DNA from: JAVBOJ01 sp031550755
GTDB taxonomy: Bacteria > Bacillota > Clostridia > Oscillospirales > UBA929
DNA: 14,698 bases
Direction: 5' to 3'
Assembly (NCBI GenBank): GCA_031550755.1
Contig: JAVBOJ010000141.1
Coordinates: 1 to 14,698 of the forward strand
The notes beneath the pieces were generated by a model. The model saw only the letters and a list, made by a program, of their open reading frames with translations, made no database searches and had not been told where the DNA came from. The position numbers and the translations under genes are program-made. This document shows positions 1 through 5,995 of this stretch, one piece after another (positions within the stretch are counted from its first letter, which is position 1; every line of letters starts with the position of its first letter).

Positions 1-1324
1 GGCTGTCGGAGGCGCTTTGGGTCTGCCGGAGCTGCTTTTCGGCCTGCCGGAGGGCTCCGCCCATTTTTGCCGCCTCGCGGCGGACGGCCGGGGCGGCGCG
101 CACCCGCTCTATTTCCTCCGGGAGTGAATCAGCCAGCGCAATCTGCGCTTGCAGCGCCGCGAGCACCGCCCGTTCAAGCGCATCCTCCCGGAGGCTGTGC
201 TTGGTGCAGCCGCTCTTTTCGCGGTATGTGCGGCAGACGAAGTAGGCCAGGTTGCGCGCCGTTTTTCTGTGCATCGCCTTGTGGCAGTCATAGCAGCGCA
301 CCAAGCCGGAAAACAGGCGCAGCTTTCTTTCCCCCGGGGCGGTGCGGGTATCCTTCCGATGGAGCGTCTGGGCTTTGAAAAAGGTCTCCTCGTCGATGAC
401 GGCCTCATGCCTGTCCGGCACAACAAACCATTCGTCCTCGGGAACGCGCGTTTGTTCATGCACCTTATAACTGACAATTCGGTTTCTGCCCTGCACCATG
501 GCGCCGGTATACACCCTGTTTTGCAGGATGGCCGAGACCGTGCCGAAGCCCCACAGCCCGTCGTTTGCGCCGGCACCGGGGTTTTGGTACCTCAGCCCCT
601 GCCGCCGTTTATACGTCTCCGGGTTGGGCTCGCCCGATTGATTCAGCTTTTTCACAATTCCGTTTTTGCTGTACCCCTCCCAAACAAACCATTGGAAAAT
701 GCTCCGCACAACCGGGGCGGCGTCCTCGTCCACAATCAGCCGGTTTTTGTCGTCGGGGTCTTTCTTGTATCCGTACGGGGCGAACGCGCCGATAAACTCG
801 CCGCGGGCGCGCTTGTTGTCCAGCGTCCGGCGCACGTCGGCGGAAATTTTGGCCGCATAGCGGTCATTCAGCATCCCGTTCAGGGGGATCTCCATACCGT
901 TTTGGATGGAGTCGCTGTCCGTATGGCTGTCCACATGCGGCGTTCCCACCGAGATAAACCGGACGCCGTATTTGGGAAACACCTCCTCCAGATACCTCCC
1001 CTGGTCGGCATAGTTGCGGAAGGCGCGGGACAGGGTTTTGCAGACAATGCAGTTGATGCGGCCCGCCTCCATATCGCGGATCATCCGCGCGAAGCCGTCC
1101 CGGGTGTCGTCGGTGCCGGTGAGGCCGTCGTCTATATAATACGCCACAACGGAATAGGGATCGGTGATGGCTTCCGCAATGTAGTCGTCCAGTATTTTCC
1201 GCTGATTGGTAACGCTGCGGCTCTCCTCGTTGCCGTCCTCCTTGGACAGGCGGATATACATCCCGATGTTCCATATTGCCGGGGGCGACTTGCTTCCGCC
1301 CTCCGCTTTCCTGATTCTGGGCAT
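1..1324 (-). CDS. Large serine recombinase (TnpX/TndX-like), C-terminus off the window
   Basis: This is a site-specific DNA recombinase that would excise or integrate a mobile element through a serine-DNA covalent intermediate. About 441 residues are visible, and the 3' end lies beyond the left edge; relatives are usually around 500-550 residues. The resolvase domain opens with MYIRLSKED, where Ser27 is the expected nucleophile. A 'recombinase' domain follows (about residues 180-290, including RVYTGAMVQG), then a zinc ribbon C344-x2-C347-x16-C364-x8-C373, then a charged, probably coiled-coil segment at the edge. The ATG at 1324 has GGGAGG five bases upstream. The start lies 21 bp downstream of the stop of the small DUF6870-like gene, so the two are probably co-transcribed. 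The family call is firm; which element it moves is unknown. Confidence 0.93.
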   Translation of the reverse strand, partial: MPRIRKAEGGSKSPPAIWNIGMYIRLSKEDGNEESRSVTNQRKILDDYIAEAITDPYSVVAYYIDDGLTGTDDTRDGFARMIRDMEAGRINCIVCKTLSRAFRNYADQGRYLEEVFPKYGVRFISVGTPHVDSHTDSDSIQNGMEIPLNGMLNDRYAAKISADVRRTLDNKRARGEFIGAFAPYGYKKDPDDKNRLIVDEDAAPVVRSIFQWFVWEGYSKNGIVKKLNQSGEPNPETYKRRQGLRYQNPGAGANDGLWGFGTVSAILQNRVYTGAMVQGRNRIVSYKVHEQTRVPEDEWFVVPDRHEAVIDEETFFKAQTLHRKDTRTAPGERKLRLFSGLVRCYDCHKAMHRKTARNLAYFVCRTYREKSGCTKHSLREDALERAVLAALQAQIALADSLPEEIERVRAAPAVRREAAKMGGALRQAEKQLRQTQSASDS

Positions 1325-1345
1325 AGCCCCTCCCTTCCCGGTGTA

Positions 1346-1600
1346 CTATTTCAGCCGTCGGAAATAGCCGCCGAGGGCTTCGGCCAGCGTTCTGTCCCCA
1401 GCGACAAAGCGGATGCGCACCGGCGTATCGCCGCACAAAAAGCAGTACGGATTTTTCACCTGACGCAGGAATACCTCCCGCCTTTCGGCGGCGGGTCGGA
1501 CGGTGTCCAGACCGACCGCGCCGAGCTCGACCAAGGTGTCCCTCTCGATGGCCGTAATGTCCAGATCCCGCATGGCGGCAAGCCGATCGATATCCGGCAT
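1346..1600 (-). CDS. DUF6870-like small protein linked to the recombinase
   Basis: An 84-residue soluble protein. I recognise the pattern (D-I-x5-R-x-T-L-V near the N-terminus, then FLRQVKNPYCFLCGDTPVRI) as resembling small proteins of unknown function, DUF6870, that often sit before large serine recombinases in clostridial mobile elements. The Cys pair in NPYCFLC could bind metal, but there is no second pair. The start at 1600 was chosen because GGGAGGGG lies seven bases upstream. The same frame is open to 1777, but that extension would run across a hairpin and the vanZ promoter and looks non-coding. Function unknown; co-occurrence suggests an accessory role in the mobile element. Confidence 0.72.
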   Translation of the reverse strand: MPDIDRLAAMRDLDITAIERDTLVELGAVGLDTVRPAAERREVFLRQVKNPYCFLCGDTPVRIRFVAGDRTLAEALGGYFRRLK

Positions 1601-1665
1601 CCCTGTCCCCTCCCGCAAACGCTTTTCCCTAAAGGCTATGCGCCGCCGCCTGTCCCCTATGCGGA

Positions 1666-1698
1666 CGAGAAAAAACGCAGGGGCATCCCCTGCGTTTT
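1666..1698 (-). terminator. Rho-independent terminator facing left
   Basis: A perfect 12-bp stem (arms 1672-1683 and 1687-1698, loop 1684-1686). Read on the minus strand it is followed by a run of T, so it should stop leftward transcripts. It could block antisense read-through from the oxidoreductase operon into the recombinase genes, or mark a boundary of the mobile element. Confidence 0.65.
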
Positions 1699-1702
1699 CG
1701 GA

Positions 1703-1731
1703 TTGAACCATATGCGAATTTCTGCTACAAT
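1703..1731 (+). promoter_or_regulatory. Sigma-A promoter for the vanZ-like gene
   Basis: TTGAAC (1703-1708), a 17-bp spacer, then TACAAT (1726-1731). It lies about 45 bp before the vanZ-like start and just after the leftward hairpin. Confidence 0.65.
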
Positions 1732-1777
1732 ACCCATGTCCGAGGCGGCTCGAAAAACAATATACAGGAGAACGCAC

Positions 1778-2335
1778 ATGTCAAAAATCTATGCTCACGG
1801 CAAAAAAATTGTCTTCGTTTTGTTTCTCATCGCCTATGCGCTGTTGCTGGCCAAGGCGTTGCTGTTCAAGCAGGTGTCGCCGCTCGAGCTCTTCAATGCC
1901 GACAGAATGGCCCGCAGTGGGCTCAACTTGACGCCGTTTCGAACCATCGCGGGGTACAGCCATTTTAATTATTGGATTGCCTTCATGAATATCGTCGGCA
2001 ATGTCGCGCTGTTCGTCCCGATGGGTCTGTACCTGCAAATTTTCTTAAAAAACAAGAAGATTTTGCGTAGCGTCGCGCTGGTGTGCGCGGTCAGCGTCTG
2101 TGTCGAAGCCGTGCAATATCTGCTCGGACTGGGCAGCGCGGACATCGACGACGTGATCTTAAACACGCTGGGCGGTCTGCTGGGGGTACTTATTTACAGG
2201 CTCCTCTACGCGTGGCTGAAGGACAGGGAGAAAGCCAAAACGGCGGTCACCTTTCTGTTTTGTATCGTCTGCGCCTGTTATGGCGTGGGTTCCCTTGTGC
2301 TGTCCGCGTCGGGCCTGAACTTCAGGATTTTTTAA
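1778..2335 (+). CDS. VanZ-family membrane protein
   Basis: A 185-residue integral membrane protein. Hydrophobic segments lie near residues 9-25, 66-88, 94-112, 130-150 and 155-175. The VanZ signature is clear: NIVGNVALFVPMG in the middle, and EAVQYLLGLGSADIDDVI followed by LNTLGGLLG. The founding VanZ gives low-level teicoplanin resistance, but most chromosomal VanZ-like proteins have no proven role; association with the cell envelope is a reasonable guess only. The start at 1778 is supported by ACAGGAG seven bases upstream. The same frame is open far upstream, but that part is antisense to the recombinase genes and is not coding. The 3' end overlaps the convergent oxidoreductase gene by 14 bp, and no dedicated terminator is visible. 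Confidence 0.88.
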   Translation: MSKIYAHGKKIVFVLFLIAYALLLAKALLFKQVSPLELFNADRMARSGLNLTPFRTIAGYSHFNYWIAFMNIVGNVALFVPMGLYLQIFLKNKKILRSVALVCAVSVCVEAVQYLLGLGSADIDDVILNTLGGLLGVLIYRLLYAWLKDREKAKTAVTFLFCIVCACYGVGSLVLSASGLNFRIF

Positions 2336-2957
2336 CGGCGTGCGGTTGGGCGTACAGCGCGCCGGCGCCGTTTCTCTTGGCCATCTGACGCCAGCCCATG
2401 TGCCCGCCGAATTTGTACAAAAAGCGCGGAAATTTCGGCGTCACAAACACATTTTCGCGGCGCTCCCCGCCGCGCGTAATAGCGTCCGCCATGCCGCGCA
2501 GGGCCTCATACACGCCGGACGCCACGCCCTTTTCCATGTGGGCGCTCTGGCTGGCGACGATTCCGCCGCCGCCGATGCCGATGCCGTAGCCCCACGGGAA
2601 GCCCGCGCGGGCGCAAAAATGCGCCACCATATCCAGCGCCAGCCGGTTGTGCTCCGCCTCATAAAAGCCGCAGTTGACGATGGCGTACACCGTCGGCAGG
2701 CGGCTGTTTTCCGTTTTCGCAGCTTGCTCCAGCAGGGTCAGCGCCCGGATCAGCGGCGCGGGCAGCGAATCGACGTACAGGGGAAAGACGATCAGCAGCG
2801 CGTCGGCGTCTAAAAGCGCCGGCACCCGCATTGAAGGCTTCACCGCCTGATAGGACGGTATGGCCGCGCCGGTCAGGCGCGCCATCTGGTCGATGAGCAT
2901 TCCGGACACACTGTCCCTTGCCTTGGGACTTCCGTTGAGGGCGGTGATCCGGGTCAT
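2322..2957 (-). CDS. Flavodoxin-fold NAD(P)H-dependent oxidoreductase
   Basis: A 211-residue cytosolic protein. It starts MTRITALNGSPKARDS, a beta strand followed by the phosphate-binding loop (GSP.....S) typical of FMN-binding NAD(P)H oxidoreductases. The segment DALLIVFPLYVDSLPAPLI matches the second flavin-contacting loop seen in such proteins. Substrate unknown. It is the second gene of a two-gene operon: its ATG overlaps the upstream stop codon as ATGA (2957-2954), so translation is probably coupled. The paired flavoprotein upstream suggests that the two act together in electron transfer or share a partner. The 3' end overlaps the opposing vanZ-like gene. Confidence 0.8.
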   Translation of the reverse strand: MTRITALNGSPKARDSVSGMLIDQMARLTGAAIPSYQAVKPSMRVPALLDADALLIVFPLYVDSLPAPLIRALTLLEQAAKTENSRLPTVYAIVNCGFYEAEHNRLALDMVAHFCARAGFPWGYGIGIGGGGIVASQSAHMEKGVASGVYEALRGMADAITRGGERRENVFVTPKFPRFLYKFGGHMGWRQMAKRNGAGALYAQPHAVKKS

Positions 2958-3526
2958 ACGCGCACCTCCGTTGCAAAGATATTTTGCATGGCGGCCATGG
3001 CTGTATCCACCTCGCCGCCGTTTTGCATCGTAACTACAAAATGCTTGGGCGGCCGCATGTTCAGTGCGTTGCGCTCCGCCAGCGCCGCAAAAGTTTGCCG
3101 TTCCCTGTCCGAGACGTCTCCATACCCGACGGCGATCCAGTGCGGGAACCGCGCGTAACGCATTTTATGGTGCATTTCGCCCTTGTAAATCTCAAATTTC
3201 GGCGAGATATTCGGGATGGAGCGATCCAAAAACGCCTTGACATCGTGGCTGTAGCCGCCGTAGGTGATGCGCGAGAGCAGGACGACGGCGTCGGCGCGCA
3301 TTTCAAGCCCGGACACCTGACCCGCGCAGTCGCTTATCATCACACACAGCCCCGGCGTTTTCACCCAGCAGCCAAAGCAGCCGAGGCAGGGCGCGATCTC
3401 GTCGCCGTTGAGGACAACGGTTTCCGCCTGACTACCGGCGCTTTTGACGAGCGCTTCAACCCGCGCGCGCAGATCATGGCCCGCAAAGTCCGCGCTGTCC
3501 CTGTCGCATAAAATCAGCGTGTTTAT
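2954..3526 (-). CDS. Iron-sulfur flavoprotein-like NADPH-dependent FMN reductase, apparent ATA start
   Basis: About 190 residues with the fold of NADPH-dependent FMN reductases. A cysteine cluster, C47-x2-C50-x2-C53-x7-C61 (CLGCFGCWVKTPGLC), matches the compact motif of iron-sulfur flavoproteins, where it holds a 4Fe-4S cluster. ADAVVLLSRITYGGYSHD is the second flavin loop. The start is unusual. The only ATG/GTG-type in-frame start is the GTG at 3364, which would delete the first beta strand and all but the last of the cluster cysteines. The frame continues upstream to ATA at 3526-3524, eight bases after AAGGAG, exactly where the family's initiator Met would fall (xNTLILCDRD). I therefore place the start at ATA. 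The gene may be poorly expressed, or this may be an ATG-to-ATA change or a sequencing error. It is first in the operon with the 2957-2322 gene. Confidence 0.7.
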   Translation of the reverse strand: MNTLILCDRDSADFAGHDLRARVEALVKSAGSQAETVVLNGDEIAPCLGCFGCWVKTPGLCVMISDCAGQVSGLEMRADAVVLLSRITYGGYSHDVKAFLDRSIPNISPKFEIYKGEMHHKMRYARFPHWIAVGYGDVSDRERQTFAALAERNALNMRPPKHFVVTMQNGGEVDTAMAAMQNIFATEVRV

Positions 3527-3570
3527 GTCACCAGCTCCTTTTCCGTCAGCTCGACGCAGTTTCTTCTGTC

Positions 3571-3579
3571 ATTATATCA
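3571..3579 (-). promoter_or_regulatory. Extended -10 promoter for the oxidoreductase operon
   Basis: On the minus strand this reads TGATATAAT, a full extended -10 element, about 45 bp before the proposed ATA start. No good -35 is seen; that position is partly taken up by an inverted repeat (3589-3613). Confidence 0.5.
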
Positions 3580-3588
3580 GAACTGTCA

Positions 3589-3618
3589 ACAGCCGCCCCT
3601 AAAGGGCGACTGTTTTTT
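3589..3618. other. Inverted repeat between the divergent genes
   Basis: Arms 3589-3598 and 3604-3613 form a 10-bp stem, with one C/A mismatch on the plus strand or a G-U pair on the minus strand. On the plus strand it ends in six T (3613-3618) like a terminator, yet no plus-strand gene lies before it. It could be an operator for the minus-strand promoter or a relict terminator. The 3527-3754 interval holds no other recognised gene. Confidence 0.4.
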
Positions 3619-3688
3619 GTCCAATAACGTAGTTTGGGAATAGTTTTAATTTGTCAATAATGGGAAATTGTGTCAATCTCAAGCGCCT

Positions 3689-3717
3689 TTGACTATGATG
3701 TAACGGAGCTGTAAATG
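3689..3717 (+). promoter_or_regulatory. Possible promoter for the 471-residue protein
   Basis: TTGACT (3689-3694), a 17-bp spacer and TAAATG (3712-3717). The -35 is good but the -10 is weak, so this is tentative. Confidence 0.3.
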
Positions 3718-3754
3718 CGGCTCTGTCATTATACGATCAGAAAGGCGTATTCTT

Positions 3755-5170
3755 ATGATATATTACAAAAAAATCACCCGTGTCAACGGGTTTGATTCCT
3801 CCGACCGAGATAACGCGCGACAAAACAACTACGCGTGGAGCATGGCCGAGCTCGACGGCTACCTTTATATCGGGACAGGCCGCAATGTCGTCTACCGCGG
3901 CATGCTGAGCCTGGAGATGGAGCCCACGCGGTCTTTTACTCCGGAGCATCCCTCACAGGCTTCCGAAATCTGGCGTTTGCCGATTCGGGGTTGCGGTCAT
4001 CCCGGCGAGTGGGAGCGCGTCTACCAAATGCCGGCGGAAAACGGCACCTGCCTGTTCCGCTGTATGGCCAGCTTCCGGGACAGCGCAGGCGAAAACAGGC
4101 TGCACGGGGGGAGCTACTCGAAAGATGGGCAGGGCTATCTGCTCAATTCCAAGGACGGGCTCAACTGGGAGTCCGTACCGTTTCCATTGGAGCCCGGGTA
4201 TTATGTGCGGCCGATCATGGAGCACAAGGGCAAGCTTTATGCCGCGTCATGCCAGCCGCTGACGGTGGGCAAAACCACCTATCTGCACGTTTATGACGAT
4301 CCCGTCAAGGGCTGGCGGCGTGTGGACACCGGCCCGGTGACAGGCGAAATCTTCTCCATGACCGTATTCAACGGCCAGCTGTATATCGGCACGATGCCCG
4401 CAGGAGGATTTGCGATCTGGAAATCCTCCGACCCGGAGAGCGGCCGGTGGGAATGTGTCGTGGACAAGGGCGCGGGGGACGCGCTCAACGAAATTCCGAT
4501 GGCAATGGAGGAGTTCGGCGGCTGGCTCTATGTGGGCTCGGGGATCAACGGCGCCATCTACAGCACCGACCCTGACAGCCGCTGGGTGCTCCCGAAGGGC
4601 TTTGATCTGATCCGCATTTCACCCGATGACGACTGGGAGGTCATCGTCGGAGGAACACCGATCCTGCCCACAACGCCGTCCCGCGGAACGCGAAACGAGG
4701 GGCTCTACAGCGCGGGCTTCGGCAACATGTTTAACCCCTACTGCTGGACGCTCAAAAAGTACGGCGGGCATCTGTTCGTCGGTTCCTGGGACTCGGCCGT
4801 CCTGTATAAGTTTGTTTTGGAAGACCTCGCCGAAAGCGGCGCCTCGAACGATTACATTACCAAGCTTATCAAAAAAATACTTCGCGAAATGGACCCCGCC
4901 AAGCTGGCGGACTACAACTACGGACACTGGTTGAAAGAATTTTTACACTCTCTGCGCAATTACCCGGAAAGCCTCGGGTTTGACTGCCTGATCAGCTGCG
5001 ACGGCAAGCATTTTCGTCAGGTTTCCATGGATGGGTTCCGCAACGACGAGAATTACGGAATCAGGAATATGCTGGAGGTCTCCGACGGCCGGCTGTATGT
5101 CGGCACGGCCAACCCCACGCAGGGGTGCGAGATCTGGACGCTGTCGATCGATCATTGCCCGTCGTACTGA
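3755..5170 (+). CDS. Beta-propeller-like protein of unknown function
   Basis: A 471-residue protein I cannot name. A short motif recurs, a hydrophobic-aromatic-hydrophobic strand after a G/D turn: LYIGT at residue 37, LYAAS at 161, LYIGT at 209, LYVGS at 258, LFVGS at 340 and LYVGT at 447. Several copies are preceded by a turn such as LDG, FNG, or GGH, and 'EIW' or 'AIWKSSD' segments recur between them. This is the pattern of a multi-blade beta-propeller such as Kelch/sialidase-like folds. There is no signal peptide or membrane segment, so it is probably cytosolic or exported by another route. The insert at about residues 360-400 (IKKILREMDP.., charged) breaks the repeat. AGAAAGG precedes the ATG by nine bases. 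The 3' end abuts an integrase remnant, so the gene may be cargo of an old genomic island. Confidence 0.75.
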   Translation: MIYYKKITRVNGFDSSDRDNARQNNYAWSMAELDGYLYIGTGRNVVYRGMLSLEMEPTRSFTPEHPSQASEIWRLPIRGCGHPGEWERVYQMPAENGTCLFRCMASFRDSAGENRLHGGSYSKDGQGYLLNSKDGLNWESVPFPLEPGYYVRPIMEHKGKLYAASCQPLTVGKTTYLHVYDDPVKGWRRVDTGPVTGEIFSMTVFNGQLYIGTMPAGGFAIWKSSDPESGRWECVVDKGAGDALNEIPMAMEEFGGWLYVGSGINGAIYSTDPDSRWVLPKGFDLIRISPDDDWEVIVGGTPILPTTPSRGTRNEGLYSAGFGNMFNPYCWTLKKYGGHLFVGSWDSAVLYKFVLEDLAESGASNDYITKLIKKILREMDPAKLADYNYGHWLKEFLHSLRNYPESLGFDCLISCDGKHFRQVSMDGFRNDENYGIRNMLEVSDGRLYVGTANPTQGCEIWTLSIDHCPSY

Positions 5171-5259
5171 ACACTTACGCCCACGCCATAGAGAGCGCGC
5201 AGGAGAAGGCGGCGCAAGCCATGGACGACCTGTTGCTCCCGGCGCTGAAAAACGGATAA
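5161..5259 (+). pseudogene. 3' remnant of a tyrosine integrase
   Basis: After the 471-residue gene a different frame reads VVLNTYAHAIESAQEKAAQA and ends at TAA 5257-5259. This matches the last part of phage/ICE-type tyrosine recombinases, where the Tyr of 'LxTYxH' (codon 5176-5178) is the catalytic nucleophile and an amphipathic helix rich in E, A and K follows. The conserved residues expected upstream (the Arg-His-x-x-Arg box, GHxS) are absent, and the match begins only at about VVLNTY. It is therefore a fragment fused to the end of the neighbouring gene, not a working enzyme. It sits on the 3' side of the nearby tRNA-Lys, where such elements integrate. Confidence 0.6.
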
Positions 5260-5263
5260 AATG

Positions 5264-5305
5264 AAAAGGCAGGAGAGACCCAAAACCGGGCTTCTCCTGC
5301 CTTTT
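5264..5305. terminator. Bidirectional terminator after the integrase remnant
   Basis: A 13-bp perfect stem, arms 5264-5276 and 5293-5305, with A-rich and T-rich ends so that it can work on both strands. It ends the plus-strand unit and also faces the tRNA cluster. Confidence 0.8.
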
Positions 5306-5357
5306 GAAAGACATTCTTGAACAAAACAATTTTCCACGCACGAATCGGGCAAAACAA

Positions 5358-5390
5358 AAAACCTTAGAGCCGTTACAGCCCTAAGGTTTT
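5358..5390 (-). terminator. Terminator of the tRNA cluster
   Basis: A 13-bp stem with one G-U pair on the minus strand (arms 5378-5390 and 5358-5370), ending in TTTT followed by TTG. It starts four bases after the CCA of tRNA-Lys. Confidence 0.75.
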
Positions 5391-5393
5391 CTT

Positions 5394-5469
5394 TGGTGAT
5401 CCACCGCGGATTCGAACCGCGGACACCCTGCTTAAATGGCAGGTGCTCTGCCGACTGAGCTAGTGGATC
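5394..5469 (-). tRNA. tRNA-Lys (TTT anticodon) with A at position 33
   Basis: A 76-nt cloverleaf with encoded CCA. Acceptor GATCCAC pairs with GTGGATC, the D arm is GCTC/GAGC, the anticodon stem is CCTGC/GCAGG and the T arm is CGCGG-TTCGAAT-CCGCG. The discriminator is A73. The seven-base anticodon loop reads CATTTAA, giving TTT at 34-36 (Lys), but position 33 is A instead of the almost universal U. Everything else looks functional. It is the last gene of a His-Gln-Lys cluster and is followed directly by a terminator. A second, normal Lys tRNA may exist elsewhere in the genome. Confidence 0.85.
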
Positions 5470-5540
5470 GGATAAGTTGTCTTTGTTCGCCACAAAAACA
5501 ACCATCGCGCCTCCTCACCCTCCATTGAAGGCAAGCGGCA

Positions 5541-5617
5541 TGGTTGGGATGGCAGGACTCGAACCTGCGGAATGCCAGAGTCAAAGTCTGGTGCCTTACC
5601 GACTTGGCTACATCCCA
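5541..5617 (-). tRNA. tRNA-Gln (TTG anticodon)
   Basis: A 77-nt cloverleaf with encoded CCA. Acceptor TGGGATG pairs with CATCCCA, the U1-A72 start being typical of tRNA-Gln. The anticodon stem is CCAGA/TCTGG with loop CTTTGAC, so the anticodon is TTG and U33 is present. The T arm is GCAGG-TTCGAGT-CCTGC. It is the middle gene of the cluster. No promoter is seen between it and tRNA-His, so it probably depends on read-through. Confidence 0.95.
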
Positions 5618-5654
5618 TCGGAAAAGGCCCTGCGATCCCTTGCGGACAAAAAAA

Positions 5655-5683
5655 GAGCAGAGAGCAATCTGCTCTTTTTGGTT
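5655..5683 (-). terminator. Terminator-like hairpin between tRNA-His and tRNA-Gln
   Basis: An 11-bp perfect A/T-tailed stem (AAAAAGAGCAG / CTGCTCTTTTT) that on the minus strand is followed by a T run. It begins right after the tRNA-His CCA. If efficient it would separate tRNA-His from the two genes downstream, which have no visible promoter. Confidence 0.65.
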
Positions 5684-5760
5684 GGGGTGGATAATCGGAC
5701 TCGAACCGACGGCCCCCAGAGCCACAATCTGGTGCTCTAACCACCTGAGCTATACCCACC
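5683..5760 (-). tRNA. tRNA-His (GTG anticodon)
   Basis: A 78-nt cloverleaf with encoded CCA and an encoded G-1 that pairs with C73, the identity mark of bacterial tRNA-His. The acceptor is GTGGGTA/TATCCAC, the anticodon stem is CCAGA/TCTGG and the loop is TTGTGGC (GTG). It is the first gene of the cluster. Confidence 0.95.
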
Positions 5761-5801
5761 ATATGCCGTATTGGAACCAAAGGCCACAAACAGACTTGTA
5801 T

Positions 5802-5831
5802 AGTATAGCACAGGGACAAAAAGTTTGTCAA
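5802..5831 (-). promoter_or_regulatory. Promoter of the tRNA cluster
   Basis: On the minus strand: TTGACA (5831-5826), an 18-bp spacer ending in TGC, and TATACT (5807-5802), an extended -10. It lies about 42 bp before tRNA-His and is the only good promoter in the cluster. Confidence 0.8.
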
Positions 5832-5867
5832 TACAGGTTGGGCGGTGCGGGGCAAAAATTTTACTGC

Positions 5868-5995
5868 ACGCTCGCCGCGGCCTCGCGGGCGGTGAAATAA
5901 CTTCGTTCGCTGGCCGAAATGCCGTTTGGGCTGCGCCCAAACCTGTTTTCGACATCGCTCACAGTTGTTTCACCTGCTCGGCCGCCGAGCGCTAG
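5868..5995. repeat. Imperfect palindrome of about 125 bp after lysC
   Basis: The core is a perfect 8-bp stem with a 3-nt loop (5924-5931, 5935-5942). Around it GGTGAAATAACT (5891-5902) pairs with the reverse complement of the 5963-5974 segment, with one mismatch. Further out, related GC-rich segments (CGCTCGCCGCGG near 5868, and the hairpin GCTCGG/CCGAGC at 5976-5990) flank both sides. The whole resembles a dispersed palindromic repeat or MITE-like unit. It touches the lysC stop codon and may also serve as its terminator. Confidence 0.6.

Noticed and set aside
864..1436. Minus-strand frame overlapping the recombinase
   Set aside because: It is out of frame with the recombinase, whose catalytic motif lies in another frame; composition is Arg/Gly-rich noise.
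149..1777. Long plus-strand open frame continuous with the vanZ-like gene
   Set aside because: It is antisense to the clear recombinase and DUF6870-like genes, has no protein-like features there, and vanZ has its own promoter and ribosome binding site at 1703-1780.
1601..1777. N-terminal extension of the DUF6870-like gene
   Set aside because: It would cross a 12-bp terminator hairpin and the vanZ promoter, and a better ribosome binding site supports the start at 1600.
5152..5855. Several open frames on both strands through the tRNA cluster
   Set aside because: They translate tRNA genes (for example the segment QSAEHLPFKQGVRGSNP) and terminators; these are well-known false frames.
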